From the NCBI GenBank assembly GCA_937906475.1, contig CALCZA010000085.1, positions 1 through 64,000 on the forward strand: 64,000 nt of DNA, in the 5' to 3' direction. Both the position numbers and the translations under genes were made by a program. Under the pieces are notes generated by a model that worked only from the letters and a program-made list of their open reading frames with translations, had not been told where the DNA came from and did no database searches. The stretch is from an uncultured bacterium (lineage in GTDB: Bacteria; Planctomycetota; UBA1135; UBA2386). Below, in pieces: positions 43,964 through 53,931 of this stretch (the first letter of the stretch is position 1; each line of letters starts with the position of its first letter).

Positions 43964-44257
43964 CTACTTGGCCGGCAGGATGTGCTGGCTGACGAGCTTC
44001 GTCATCTCGAACATCGTGACGCACTCCTTGCCACCGAAGACGGCCTTGAGGGCGTCGTCGGCGAGGATGTTGGTCCGCTTGTTCGGGTCCTGCAGGTCCT
44101 TGCCCTTGATGTAGTCCCAGAGCTTCTTGGTGATTTCACTGCGTGGAATCGGGTCCGAGCCGACGATGACGGCAAGCAACTCGTCCGGCTGAACGGGCCT
44201 CATCAGGGCCGGGTTGGGCTTGCGCTTCTTCTTCTCGGGTTGTTCGTCGGTGCTCAT
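43964..44257 (-). CDS. Stand-alone SWIB/MDM2-domain protein
   Basis: This 97-residue protein starts with ATG at 44257. After a Lys-rich stretch (PEKKKRKPNPA) comes one SWIB domain: LMRPVQPDELLAVIVGSDPI, then SEITKKLWDYIKGKDLQDPN with NKRTNILADDALKAVFG and FEMTKLVSQHIL. The domain fills the protein. SWIB domains are best known from eukaryotic chromatin remodellers, but single-domain versions are found in Chlamydiae and Planctomycetes, probably as DNA-binding or nucleoid-linked proteins. Upstream in-frame codons are not supported. It is divergent from the GH95 gene with 252 bp between starts. Confidence 0.93.
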   Translation of the reverse strand: MSTDEQPEKKKRKPNPALMRPVQPDELLAVIVGSDPIPRSEITKKLWDYIKGKDLQDPNKRTNILADDALKAVFGGKECVTMFEMTKLVSQHILPAK

Positions 44258-44509
44258 GGAGATTCGAGGTGGTTTGTGAGAGTTGGTTGGGGTGCCCGTG
44301 CTGACGGCCTCGGAGGCGCAGTCGGACCGGGTGTGGGCTACCGATGATGGCACGCCAGGGCTTCCGCACAAGCGGGAAGCCAATGTCCTGGTGCAATTAC
44401 GGTCCTGCCGTAGTCGTTCGGCGGGCCGCGATTGCCACCCGCGGCGTGGTTCGGTAGCGCCCATTGTATGGGCGGAAGGAAACTCAGGCCGACCTGTCAT
44501 GATGGCGGA

Positions 44510-46882
44510 ATGCGCGTGTTTATTGCTCTGTTCGTCTCGGTGCTTACCGGTCTGGCGACCGCCCAGGACCCCTCTCCAACGCTGTGGTATGGCAAACCCG
44601 CCAAGAACTGGAATCAGGCCCTGCCGGTCGGCAACGGCCGTCTAGGGGCAATGGTGTTCGGTGGCACGGCCACTGAGCGGGTGCAATGCAACGTCGATTC
44701 GCTGTGGGCTGGCTCCCCGGTGGACCGGGATCGCCAGGGTGCGAAGGTGCACCTGGGCAAGGCCCGTGAACTGCTGTTTGCCGGTAAATACCGCGCAGCA
44801 GGAGACCTGGTTCAGAAGCAGTTCATGTCCGAACGGTGGGTCCGCAGCCACCAAACCCTCGGCGAAATCGAATTGACGTTCGCCGGGCATGAGCAGGCGA
44901 CGAACTACCGCCGGGAGCTCGACCTGCGCGATGGCATCGTCAAGGTGACCTACCAAGTGGGTGACACGACGTTCACCCGGGAGGTGTTTGCGCAGGCGCA
45001 GGACGACGTGATTGTCGTACATGTGACCGCGGATAAGCCGGGTGCGGTGAGTGTGCGGGCGACGATGGGACGCAAGGGGCCGGTCGAGGTGGAGAGCGAC
45101 GGCCCGATGCTGTTCCTGGAGGGGCGCGCCAACCAAGGCAAGCAGCACGAAGGCACTTCGTTCGCATCCGTTCTGTGGGTCATGCACGACGGCGGCAAGT
45201 TGGCGCAAGAGGCGGTAGATGGACCGGCGCTTCAGGTGGAGAAGGCCAATGCGGTGACGTTCTTGTTGGCGGCTGCCACTGACTTCGAGGCGATGCGCCC
45301 GGGCAAAAAGAAGCCCCTCAAACCGAAGCCGAAGCCGAGGCTCGAGGCGTTGATGGACGCGTCGCTCGCGGCGGCCATTGGCATTGGTGATTTGCGCCGG
45401 CGTCAGGTCAGCGAACACCGTCGTTGGTTTGACCGCGTGGCTCTCGATCTTGGCGGGCACGACAAGCGCGCCTTGCCAACCGACGAACGACTCGCGCTTG
45501 TCAAAAAGGGCGGGGCCGATCCGGACTTGCTGGCGACCTACTTCCAGTTCGGTCGCTACTTGCTGATCGGCAGTAGTCGTCCCGGCACCCTGCCGGCCAA
45601 CCTGCAAGGTATCTGGAACCAGCACATCGATGCGCCGTGGAACGCCGACTACCACATCAACATCAACCTGCAGATGAACTACTGGCCCGCCGAGACGTGC
45701 AACCTGTCCGAGTTGCATGATCCGCTGATCAAGTTCACCGAATCATTGGTGCCGGCTGGCCGCAAGACGGCAAAGGAACTCTATGACTGCCGCGGTTTCG
45801 TCGCGCATCACACGACCGACGCATGGGCATTCACGTCGCCGATCGGCAGCACGCATTGGGGCATGTGGCCGATGGGTGGTGCGTGGTGCACGGCGCACGC
45901 GATGGAGCATTGGCGCTTTGGCCGCGACGTCACGTTCTTGGAGTCGCGCGCGTGGCCGTTGCTCAAAGAGTCGGCGCTGTTCTTCCTCGACTACTTGGTC
46001 GAGCATCCGCGCACCAAGAAACTCGTGTCCGGCCCGTCGATGTCGCCCGAGAACTCGTTTCAAACCAAGGATGGGGTTCGTGCGCACGTGACGATGGGGC
46101 CGTCGATGGATCAGCAGATCATCTTCGAACTGTTCACCAACGTGCTGGAGGCCGCGAGCGAACTGTCGATCGACGATGCGTTCACCAAGCAGGTCGCGCA
46201 TTCATTGTCGCGCTTACAAGGCCCGCAGATCGGCAGCGATGGTCGCCTACTTGAATGGAACGAAGAGTTCAAAGAGCCAGAGCCAGGCCACCGTCACATG
46301 TCGCACCTCTACGCGCTGCATCCCGGCTCTCAGATCAATAAGGCGACCACGCCGGCGCTCGCTGAAGCGTGCCGCAAGACGCTCACTGCTCGATTGGCGA
46401 AGGGCGGTGGTCACACCGGTTGGAGCCGTGCGTGGATCATCAACTTCTATGCGCGTCTAGGCGACGGCGAAGCGGTGCAGAAGAACCTGCAGTTGCTGCT
46501 GCAAAAGTCGACGCTGACGAACCTGTTCGACAACCACCCGCCGTTCCAGATCGATGGCAACTTTGGCGGCACGGCGGGCATCGCAGAGTGCCTGTTGCAG
46601 AGCCATGCCGGCGCGCTCGAGTTCTTACCGGCGTTGCCGCCTGAGTGGCAGGATGGATCGGTGCGCGGCTTGTGTGCCCGCGGCGGCTTCGTGGTCGACC
46701 TTGCCTGGCAGCAGGGCAAGTTGATGTCGGCGACGTTGCGGTCGCGAAACGGCCAGCCGTGCCGCACCGTCGGGACCTACGCCGTCACGATGGGCGGCGA
46801 GGCCGTGCCATGTGAAACCGTCGACGGCGTGACTTCCTTCGCAACCAACTCCGATGCCGTCTACCTCTGCACGCCTCGGTAG
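44510..46882 (+). CDS. Secreted GH95-family alpha-L-fucosidase-like enzyme
   Basis: This 790-residue protein starts with ATG at 44510 ([19 protein letters not shown], signal peptide); upstream codons are not coding. The family opening [23 protein letters not shown] is nearly diagnostic for GH95. Further conserved runs are [75 protein letters not shown] and the final [17 protein letters not shown]95 enzymes cleave alpha-1,2-linked L-fucose or L-galactose by inversion. It is followed by a convergent S9 peptidase gene. Together with the clan-D-like enzyme and the esterase, it points to use of fucose-containing algal or host glycans. Confidence 0.95.
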   Translation: MRVFIALFVSVLTGLATAQDPSPTLWYGKPAKNWNQALPVGNGRLGAMVFGGTATERVQCNVDSLWAGSPVDRDRQGAKVHLGKARELLFAGKYRAAGDLVQKQFMSERWVRSHQTLGEIELTFAGHEQATNYRRELDLRDGIVKVTYQVGDTTFTREVFAQAQDDVIVVHVTADKPGAVSVRATMGRKGPVEVESDGPMLFLEGRANQGKQHEGTSFASVLWVMHDGGKLAQEAVDGPALQVEKANAVTFLLAAATDFEAMRPGKKKPLKPKPKPRLEALMDASLAAAIGIGDLRRRQVSEHRRWFDRVALDLGGHDKRALPTDERLALVKKGGADPDLLATYFQFGRYLLIGSSRPGTLPANLQGIWNQHIDAPWNADYHININLQMNYWPAETCNLSELHDPLIKFTESLVPAGRKTAKELYDCRGFVAHHTTDAWAFTSPIGSTHWGMWPMGGAWCTAHAMEHWRFGRDVTFLESRAWPLLKESALFFLDYLVEHPRTKKLVSGPSMSPENSFQTKDGVRAHVTMGPSMDQQIIFELFTNVLEAASELSIDDAFTKQVAHSLSRLQGPQIGSDGRLLEWNEEFKEPEPGHRHMSHLYALHPGSQINKATTPALAEACRKTLTARLAKGGGHTGWSRAWIINFYARLGDGEAVQKNLQLLLQKSTLTNLFDNHPPFQIDGNFGGTAGIAECLLQSHAGALEFLPALPPEWQDGSVRGLCARGGFVVDLAWQQGKLMSATLRSRNGQPCRTVGTYAVTMGGEAVPCETVDGVTSFATNSDAVYLCTPR

Positions 46883-46961
46883 CTAGTTACGACTGCCCAA
46901 AACCGTTGTCTATCTTGAGAGCGACGTCGTTGCTCGCGTTGTACCCGAGCTGGCTGGTGTG

Positions 46962-49016
46962 TTAGGGCTTCAGAACGCGATCGAGAAACTCCCACCGCGT
47001 GTCGCTGGCACCGCGGCCAAGCCCGTGGCCACCGTTGGGCCAGAAGCGGCTCTCGTAAGCAAGGCCGGCCTGGTCGAGTGCGGCGATCAATTGGAACGCG
47101 TTGTTGGGGTGCACGTTGTCGTCGACCATGCCGTGAAGAATCAGCGCTTTGCCCTTCAGGTTCTTGGCGTAGGTCATGACGCGGCCGATGTCGTAGCCCT
47201 TTTTGTTGAGCTGCGGCGTGCTCATGTAGCGTTCGGTGTAGATCGTGTCGTAGTTACGCCAGTCGGTGACGCCGGCGCCGATCGATGCCGCGGCATATAC
47301 ATCCGGGAACTTGAAGACACCCATCGCCGCCATGAAGCCACCGTAGGAGTGGCCGACGATGCCGACGCGCTTGCCATCGATGTAAGGGCGCTTGGTGACC
47401 AGGCGCACGCCATCGGCATGGTCTTGGATGTCGACGTCGCCGAGGCGCAGGTAGTTCGAGCCGAGAAACTTCTTGCCGCGGTTGCCGGTGCCGCGGTTGT
47501 TGACCTTGACGACGAAGTAGCCCTTGCGGCATTCGGCGCGCAACGACGACACATAGCGCGCCGAGATCTCATTGGAACCCGGACCGCCGTAGAGCGCATT
47601 GATGATCGGGTAGGTCTTCTTCGGGTCGAAGTCCTTCGGCTTGTAGAGCACGCCGTAGATGTCGAACTTGCCGTCGCTCGACTTGAACTTGAACATCTCG
47701 GCTAGGCCCTTGCCTTGCTTCTCGCCGTGCGCGAGGACGATGACCGCCTTGCTGTCCGAGACGCGATAGAGCGTGGTGCTTGGCGGCGTGTCAACTTCCT
47801 CGTGCTGGGCAACAACCCACTTGCGATCCGGGGAGACTGAGAAGCTTGAATGGTGCTGGTCGACCGATGTCACGCGTCGTTGGCCTTTGCCATCGAGGCG
47901 CGCGATGTGGTATTGCAGGAAGTAGGGGTTGGTGTTCGAGCTGTAGGCGGTGAACCCGATCAAGCCCTTCTCTTCGTCGACGAATTGTACGCCGGCGGTT
48001 TGGAACTCGCCGGAAGTGACGGTGTTATGCAGCTTGCCGTCGAGGTTGCGCACCTCGTAGTGCGTGAAACCAGACTTGTCACTTGGCCACAGGAAGCGCT
48101 TCTTGTCCTTGAGGAAGCGCATCGATGGCGAGTTCGTCTGCCACGTGTCCTGCTTCTCTTCGACGACCAAGCGTGTCTTGCCGGTGTCGACGTCGATCGC
48201 CAGCACCTTGAGGTGTTGCTGTAGCCGGTCGGTCCAGTTGACCATGATCACGGAGCCATCCGGCGACGCGCGCAAACCGTAGAGGTATTCCTCTGAGCTG
48301 CCGCCAACGTCGACCCGCACCGTGTTCTTGCTCGCGAGGTCGTAAATCAGCAGTTCGGCCGCCGGGTTCTTGGCGCCGGCCTTTGGATAGAATTCGGGAT
48401 ACTGCGTCGTGTTGATCTTCGACCAGCCGCGCAGTAGGTGGAACGCTTGCACGCCGCGATCGTCGAAGCCGTAGTAGATCAGCTTCTTGCTGTCGGGCGT
48501 CCACCACATCGACTTGGTCTGGTTGAGTTCTTCGCCATAGACCCAGCTCGCCGTGCCGTAGTGCACGTCGGCGTTGCCTTTGGTCGTGACTGCGACTTCG
48601 TCACCGTCGCCATTCTTGAGCACGACGTTCCAATCATCGTAGTGCGCCTGCCACTTACCGTTGGGTGAGTCGACGCGCGTGTACTGGCGACCGCGAGACG
48701 GACGACCGACATACTTGCCCATGTTCGCACCGCTGTTACTGGTGCGGCCACTGCGCCTCGCTGCACCGGCCGGTTGTCGCGCCGCGTCGGCGGCGATGTT
48801 TTTGCGCGCCAGAGTGTTGAGGTTGAGTTCGTATCGTTTGCCTGCGTTGGTGAACGATACGGCCTTGCCATCTTTCTGCCACGCGACGCGGGAAACGACC
48901 CCCGGGCCGCTCGCACTCGGTGGCGCGCGGCGTTGCGCGGTCGCGGAGATCGCCACCAAGAGCGCAGTGGCGAGAGATAGGGCTAGAGTGGGCAGTGCTT
49001 GCGAGAACGGTTTCAT
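46962..49016 (-). CDS. Secreted S9 dipeptidyl-peptidase-IV-like serine peptidase
   Basis: This 684-residue protein starts with ATG at 49016; an upstream in-frame codon would add seven residues. A signal peptide (MKPFSQALPTLALSLATALL) leads to a beta-propeller domain (about 40-430, with DSPNGKWQAHYDDWNVVLKN and YGLRASPDGSVIMVNWTDR). The alpha/beta hydrolase domain contains GIVGHSYGGFM (catalytic Ser), LILHGMVDDNVHP (Asp) and NGGHGLGRG (His). It should remove dipeptides from the N-terminus of peptides in the periplasm or outside the cell. It converges on the fucosidase with 79 bp between stops. Confidence 0.93.
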   Translation of the reverse strand: MKPFSQALPTLALSLATALLVAISATAQRRAPPSASGPGVVSRVAWQKDGKAVSFTNAGKRYELNLNTLARKNIAADAARQPAGAARRSGRTSNSGANMGKYVGRPSRGRQYTRVDSPNGKWQAHYDDWNVVLKNGDGDEVAVTTKGNADVHYGTASWVYGEELNQTKSMWWTPDSKKLIYYGFDDRGVQAFHLLRGWSKINTTQYPEFYPKAGAKNPAAELLIYDLASKNTVRVDVGGSSEEYLYGLRASPDGSVIMVNWTDRLQQHLKVLAIDVDTGKTRLVVEEKQDTWQTNSPSMRFLKDKKRFLWPSDKSGFTHYEVRNLDGKLHNTVTSGEFQTAGVQFVDEEKGLIGFTAYSSNTNPYFLQYHIARLDGKGQRRVTSVDQHHSSFSVSPDRKWVVAQHEEVDTPPSTTLYRVSDSKAVIVLAHGEKQGKGLAEMFKFKSSDGKFDIYGVLYKPKDFDPKKTYPIINALYGGPGSNEISARYVSSLRAECRKGYFVVKVNNRGTGNRGKKFLGSNYLRLGDVDIQDHADGVRLVTKRPYIDGKRVGIVGHSYGGFMAAMGVFKFPDVYAAASIGAGVTDWRNYDTIYTERYMSTPQLNKKGYDIGRVMTYAKNLKGKALILHGMVDDNVHPNNAFQLIAALDQAGLAYESRFWPNGGHGLGRGASDTRWEFLDRVLKP

Positions 49017-49308
49017 ATTGAATACACCTTGCGGCAAGTTCGGCGGGTTTGGGCCGATCGGGCATCCGGCATGCTAGAGGCCCGGGCATGGCCACTGGTA
49101 CGGCTGCAATGGGATTCGGTGACGATGACATTCGCGTTGCATCGTGGGGCCGGCGTCGTGACTTGGGCGCGTGTCGATCGCTCTGCCTGACTGCAGCGCA
49201 GGGCTTGAGCTGGCCGGCCGCTGGCATTGTCTCGCAGCTCGCTCGGCGATGGTGCTTCTCCATCCGTAGCCGGTTCTCCACCCACAGCTCTGCGGTCGGG
49301 AGGAAAAA

Positions 49309-49384
49309 TGGTGGGCCGTACTGGATTCGAACCAGTGACTTCGACGATGTGAACATCGCACTCTACCAACTGAGTTAACGGCCC
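49309..49384 (-). tRNA. tRNA-Val (anticodon CAC), CCA encoded
   Basis: A 76-nt cloverleaf: acceptor GGGCCGT / ACGGCCC, D-arm ACTC / GAGT, anticodon arm CGATG / CGTCG with loop TTCACAT, and T-arm ACTGG / CCAGT with loop TTCGAAT. The anticodon CAC reads GUG. The discriminator A and an encoded CCA end follow, then a TTTTT run at 49304-49308. All stems pair, with one T-G wobble in the anticodon stem. Confidence 0.96.
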
Positions 49385-49488
49385 GACCTCGACACCCGAA
49401 GGTCTCGACGGCGGGAGACTACCTAGCAGAAGCCTCGCCCGCAAGCAGGACTTCAAGAGGCTCGGGGGAGGGGCGTTCTTGGCGGCAG

Positions 49489-50436
49489 TTAGCTGATCGA
49501 CGGTGGGAACGCGCCGTAAAAGGCCGTCTGTAGCGTCAGTGTTGTGGCCTCGCGGCCCGCTTCCGCAAAGGCGTGCACCATGGCGCGGGCTATCGCAGGC
49601 ACGCGACCCTGTACGGTAGTGAACGAGATCACGCCGGGGCCGTGGCCGCAGATCGTGGCGCCCGCTGCACCGGCTTCGACGGCATCCGCCATGGCCTGGC
49701 CGAGGCCGGCTACGAGGCGACGGCGGTAGGGCACGTGAACTTCGTCCTGTAGGCAGGAGCGCAGCAGGCCTTCGTCGGCTTGTTCGAGGGCGCGCAACAC
49801 ACCGTAGGCGCGGCCGATGCTGCGGCGGGTTGCCGCGTGCGGCAGCGTCGGCGGCAAGACGCGCTTGGTTTCGGCGGTGCCCATTTGCGCGTCGGGGAGC
49901 GCAATGACGTAGTGCCAGTCTTCGTGAATGCTCAGTGATAGCGGCTGGTGGCGCAGTTCGAGATCGTTTGGCGGCGACAGTTGGCTGGTGACGGTCAGGC
50001 CGCCTAGCAAGGCCGCGGCGCCGTGGGCTGGGTCGCCGTTCAGCGAAACCAGGGCGTCGAGCACGGCCGACGTATCGGGCTTGTTCTTGGCTAGGCGAAC
50101 GGCGATGCCGAGGCCTGCCGCGTAGCCGGCTGAGATCGTGCCCATGCCGGTGCCGCGCGGGATTGTGCCTTCGACCGTGATCGACAGGCCTTTCGCCAGT
50201 GACACCGAGAACAACTCGGCGCCGAGGCGCAGGCCGCGCAGGACCGGGTCGTGGCGCTGGTCTTCCAGATGCGCTGACGGGTCATCGTGCCTTTCGATAT
50301 TCAACTCGCCATCCGTGCGCGTCTCGACGGTGATGCCGAGCGGCAGGTCGAGCGCGAGCCCAATGACCCCATAGCCTGGGCCGAGATTGGCGGCACTGGC
50401 GGGTACGTGGAAGGTGATGGGAGCGGACTTGGCCAC
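49489..50436 (-). CDS. GHMP-family kinase, homoserine-kinase-like
   Basis: This 315-residue cytoplasmic protein starts with GTG at 50436. Opening motif PASAANLGPGYGVIGLAL is typical of homoserine kinase. The glycine-rich phosphate loop is PRGTGMGTISAGYAAG, which departs from the usual P-x3-GLGSSAA: Met-Gly-Thr-Ile replaces Leu-Gly-Ser-Ser. The end carries CGHGPGVISF, resembling the third motif. It most likely phosphorylates homoserine in threonine synthesis, but the altered loop leaves another small-molecule kinase possible. No thrA or thrC is adjacent. Confidence 0.75.
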   Translation of the reverse strand: MAKSAPITFHVPASAANLGPGYGVIGLALDLPLGITVETRTDGELNIERHDDPSAHLEDQRHDPVLRGLRLGAELFSVSLAKGLSITVEGTIPRGTGMGTISAGYAAGLGIAVRLAKNKPDTSAVLDALVSLNGDPAHGAAALLGGLTVTSQLSPPNDLELRHQPLSLSIHEDWHYVIALPDAQMGTAETKRVLPPTLPHAATRRSIGRAYGVLRALEQADEGLLRSCLQDEVHVPYRRRLVAGLGQAMADAVEAGAAGATICGHGPGVISFTTVQGRVPAIARAMVHAFAEAGREATTLTLQTAFYGAFPPSIS

Positions 50437-50514
50437 AAGTGCTCTATCGGTCGTTGGGGTCCCGAAGTTCTGGCTGTTACTGGGTTCCGGTTCCCTCGGG
50501 GGATCGGGCCGACG

Positions 50515-52245
50515 CTACGGGCGTAACGTGATCTCGACCTTTTTGCCGCCGCGGTTGATGATCACCGCCACCTCGGTGCTCTCGGCTGCCGCTTCCCGCA
50601 TGGCCGCTAGCATGTCGCGTGAGTTGGCTACGTCGGTGCCGGCGATCGAAGTGATCTTATCGCCGGCTTCGAGGCCACCCTTGGCTGCTATGCTGCCCGC
50701 GCTGACCGTTTTGATGGTGTCATTGTCGAGTTCGACGCCTAACCAGGTTTCGAACACCAACTGCGCATCGACGCGGCCGCGGCCGCCGGGCGAGGCGCGT
50801 TCGACTCCCTTGCGCGACAATTTGTGGTCGAGGTTGGCGACGCCGGCGGCAATCACCGCGAACACCGTCGCGTTGTGCTTCTGAAACTCCGGTTCGACGA
50901 TCGAGTAGGTGTCCCATTGCGAGTGCCAACCGCGGCCGTAGGGCACGTGCCCCTTCAGGCTCCAGCTAAACGCTGGCACGCCAACCGCGGCGAATGACGC
51001 GTGGTCGCTACCGCCACCGGCCGGCTTCATGACCTTGCGTGACTTGAGTCGGAAGATCGGGCCTTCGTGATTTGCCTGCGGCGGCTTCATCATTTCAAGG
51101 ATCGGCGTGATGATCGAACCGAAGTCATCCGCGTGGGATTCCGCAATGGTCAACGCGTGCGCCCAGTTGGTGCCGCTGTCGTGATTGAACACGGCCGATA
51201 CCTTGTGCATCGCGGTGCGGTTCTTAACGACGAAGCCGCGCGAACCGAGTAGACCTTGCTCTTCGCCGCCCCAAAGCATGAAGCGAATCGTGCGCTTCGG
51301 CTTGAAGCCAATCGACGTCAGGATGCGCGCCGCTTCGAGCGTCGAGCAGGTGCCCGTGCCGTTGTCGGTCGCGCCGGTGGCTTGGTGCCAGCTGTCGAGG
51401 TGCGCGCAGATGATGACGTATTCGTCGGGGTATTCGCTGCCGACCAAATCGGCGATGACGTTGTTGAGCACGATCGGTCCCTTACGGAATCGGTTGCGCA
51501 ACTCAAACTCGATGATGACGGGGTCGTTGCCGGCGAGCGCTTTTTCGATCGCTTCGCACTGGTCGTCGCGCACGACCGCTTGCGCCCAGCGTTGGCGATT
51601 TTCGTAGGGCACCAAGCCGCCGTTGCGCACGCCGAAGACGCGGATCTGGTTCTTGTAGGTCTTGCTGTTCCAGCGCGTGCTGGTGGCCGACTGCACGATG
51701 CCATGCACCGATTCGTGGTCGAGCAACTTGCGCACGCTGTCGGCCATCTCCCCGCGCGGCATCGCGCCGTAGAGCCACAGTTTCTCTTCGGCGAGCGCGC
51801 GCTTCATTAATCCGTCGAAGTCCGCTTCGTTCTTCGGCATCGCGGCCAACGTGCCGCGCTCGATGCCATGCGTGCCGCCGGTCCATGCCGGGCAGGCGAC
51901 TTGCAGTTCGAGTTCGATTGGCGCAATCACGCGACCCATCCACTGCTCGCGATCCCAACCGGTCTTCCATTCACCCCATTGGTCGAGGCGGGCATCTAGG
52001 CCCATTGCTTGGAACTGCCCGACGGCCCAGTCGGCGGCGCGGTTGAACGCGCGCGATCCGGTCAGGCGGCTACCGATGTCGTGCGTCAGTTCGTCTTCGA
52101 ACTTCATCACAGCACTGTTGTCGGTGCCTTCGTTGATGATGCGACGAGCGATCAGGTCTTGGGAAATCGCGTCCTGGGCGACCAGCGCCGTGCAGGCGGT
52201 CGCGGCCAAGGTCATGCGGATTACGAAGCGCGAGATGAGAGTCAT
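50515..52245 (-). CDS. Secreted M28-family zinc peptidase with C-terminal PDZ domain
   Basis: This 576-residue protein starts with ATG at 52245 (a second ATG is ten codons on) and a signal peptide (LAATACTALVAQ). The M28 zinc sites are visible: IICAHLDSW (His, Asp), ATDNGTGTC (bridging Asp), LWGGEEQGLL (Glu pair), FNHDSGTN (Asp) and GWHSQWDTY (His). A PA-type insertion lies before them. The last ~100 residues form a PDZ-like domain (WLGVELDNDTIKTV, GGLEAGDKITSIAGTDVANS). It should act as an aminopeptidase or carboxypeptidase outside the cytoplasm. Confidence 0.93.
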   Translation of the reverse strand: MTLISRFVIRMTLAATACTALVAQDAISQDLIARRIINEGTDNSAVMKFEDELTHDIGSRLTGSRAFNRAADWAVGQFQAMGLDARLDQWGEWKTGWDREQWMGRVIAPIELELQVACPAWTGGTHGIERGTLAAMPKNEADFDGLMKRALAEEKLWLYGAMPRGEMADSVRKLLDHESVHGIVQSATSTRWNSKTYKNQIRVFGVRNGGLVPYENRQRWAQAVVRDDQCEAIEKALAGNDPVIIEFELRNRFRKGPIVLNNVIADLVGSEYPDEYVIICAHLDSWHQATGATDNGTGTCSTLEAARILTSIGFKPKRTIRFMLWGGEEQGLLGSRGFVVKNRTAMHKVSAVFNHDSGTNWAHALTIAESHADDFGSIITPILEMMKPPQANHEGPIFRLKSRKVMKPAGGGSDHASFAAVGVPAFSWSLKGHVPYGRGWHSQWDTYSIVEPEFQKHNATVFAVIAAGVANLDHKLSRKGVERASPGGRGRVDAQLVFETWLGVELDNDTIKTVSAGSIAAKGGLEAGDKITSIAGTDVANSRDMLAAMREAAAESTEVAVIINRGGKKVEITLRP

Positions 52246-52393
52246 TGGGCAGCACCATACGAGTGGAACTGGCCGCGGAGAGCGCGCATCTTTTGTTTCA
52301 GGGGCGCACCGGTGTCGGCGTGTGCGTTTTGGGTCCCGCGATTGGCTTGTGAGCCACCCTTGCCCACCCTGTGCGCGGGTAATGCGCGCCGCC

Positions 52394-53506
52394 TTACAGG
52401 TGAACGGCTTGCGCGTTCGTCCAGTTGCCGAGGTTGTTGCTGGTGTCCCACACGATGCTCTGGAAGGCGATGTCCGAGCCGATCATCACCGGTGGGATCG
52501 TGTTGGGTAGCGCGATGTTGATCTCGACCGAACCAGTGTTCAGCATTGTCGAGCCGATCGGCAAGCCGGTCGCGCCCAAGTGGCTATGCCCGATCAAGTC
52601 CGGAAACAGACTCCATAGGAAGATCGGCGGTTGCAAGCCAAACTGTGCGCCCATGAACACCAAGCCGTTGGGTGCCAGTGAATCCGTGATGCGGAACATC
52701 AAACCGTCGCAGCGCGGATTGCCCATGATGTCCGGGTAGAGGCCGTTCATCCCATAACTCGCTCCCGGCGCGCCGAGTCGGCTGCTATTCGGGTCGACGC
52801 CGCCAACGTGCAAGTTGGGCGACGTGACCAGCGGGCCGAGGATGTAGGTCCAGGGCGTCGAGTAGGCGGTGCCAGAAACGCTGCCACCCCAAGTCGGGTC
52901 GGGTGCGCCGGGGCGCTCGTTTTCGCCGAAGACTGCGGGCGTGTTGGCACTGAGCAAGTCGGCGCGGAATAGCGCGTGGCCGTCCGTCGCCGGCCACAGC
53001 GGGTTCGCCGGCAAGTCAACGCCAACGTAGTAGCGACCTTCGGCGGGGAGCATGCCAGCCGGCAACGCGTGTAAGGGAGCCTGAATGCCGAAGCCCTCGT
53101 ATGTGATCCAGGTGCCGCGTGCGGGGTTGCTGGAAGGCGGCGTCGTCAGGCCGCCAATACGAAGCAGTTCGGCGTTGGGATCCATGTCTGGACCAGGGCC
53201 CGTGCCGAGTGCCTTGCGCACCACGATGCTGTAGGTCTCGGACGTCGATAGCCTCTCATCTGCGATCCAGTGGTAGACACCGAACACGTAGGTGAAGCCA
53301 TTGGCGTCGCCGACACCGCGGAAGTTGTCGGTCGACACTTCCATCATCGCTTCCGCCTGATTGTTGCCATCGGGACGGCCAACGTAGGATGTGCAGGTGA
53401 CGGTCTGCCGCTCAGGATCTTGCGGGTAGAAAACGAATGCGTTGACCTGGCTGGTCGCGGCGGTGGCAAGCAGGGCCGATACGCCGATCAGTTGTAGTGG
53501 TGACAT
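52394..53506 (-). CDS. Exported protein of unknown family, full-length paralogue of the 129-aa protein at 6909
   Basis: This 370-residue protein starts with ATG at 53506 (MSPLQLIGVSALLATAATSQ, signal peptide). The N-terminal ~110 residues (AFVFYPQDPERQT, EVSTDNFRGVGDANG, FGVYHWIADE) and the C-terminal AFQSIVWDTSNNLGNW are shared with the short protein near the selenoprotein gene. The middle is Pro/Gly/Asn-rich beta-type sequence with GLVFMGAQFGLQPPIFLW. No named domain is recognised. It stands alone on its strand, between the M28 peptidase and the aldehyde dehydrogenase. Confidence 0.85.
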   Translation of the reverse strand: MSPLQLIGVSALLATAATSQVNAFVFYPQDPERQTVTCTSYVGRPDGNNQAEAMMEVSTDNFRGVGDANGFTYVFGVYHWIADERLSTSETYSIVVRKALGTGPGPDMDPNAELLRIGGLTTPPSSNPARGTWITYEGFGIQAPLHALPAGMLPAEGRYYVGVDLPANPLWPATDGHALFRADLLSANTPAVFGENERPGAPDPTWGGSVSGTAYSTPWTYILGPLVTSPNLHVGGVDPNSSRLGAPGASYGMNGLYPDIMGNPRCDGLMFRITDSLAPNGLVFMGAQFGLQPPIFLWSLFPDLIGHSHLGATGLPIGSTMLNTGSVEINIALPNTIPPVMIGSDIAFQSIVWDTSNNLGNWTNAQAVHL

Positions 53507-53931
53507 TGATGCTCCCAGTGGGTGATCAGTTGCGATGCGACGCATCGTCGTTCTGTGTCGGCTTGTTGACTGGTGATCTTAGCCGCTATTCACCGTCTGC
53601 TGACCAGATCCCGCCACTACTTGACGACTTCCGTCTCAAGAGACAGCGCATGTAACGGGACTAACACATACGGGCAGCGGCCTAGGCAAGCATCGGCCAG
53701 AACGCTGGCCAATCGAACCGAGCCTAGTTGCCCAAGCCACTTAGGACTCTACCTACGTGCAGTAGTAATCGCCTCCAGCGGTTCCCGCGAGATCGCCACA
53801 ACCCGGTGGCGGCATTCGGGTTCGCGGGTGCCGGGGCGGGAACCTCGGCGCGTTAGGCTGACCTGCCGTGTGGCGCGCTGCGAGGTTGTTGTGGCCGCGC
53901 GTTGGCGACCTTCGGTTCGAGGCGAGGTCGC
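53507..53931. other. Gene-free stretch with nested inverted repeats
   Basis: 425 bp between the ALDH stop and the 370-aa gene start on the same strand. An outer pair (GGGCA...CTAGGC at 53672-53687 against GCCTAG-T-TGCCC at 53722-53733) encloses a perfect 6-bp hairpin with a tetraloop (GGCCAG-aacg-CTGGCC, 53695-53710). A further CGATGCG-a-CGCATCG pair lies near 53533-53547. No coding frame stands out. Confidence 0.5.
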
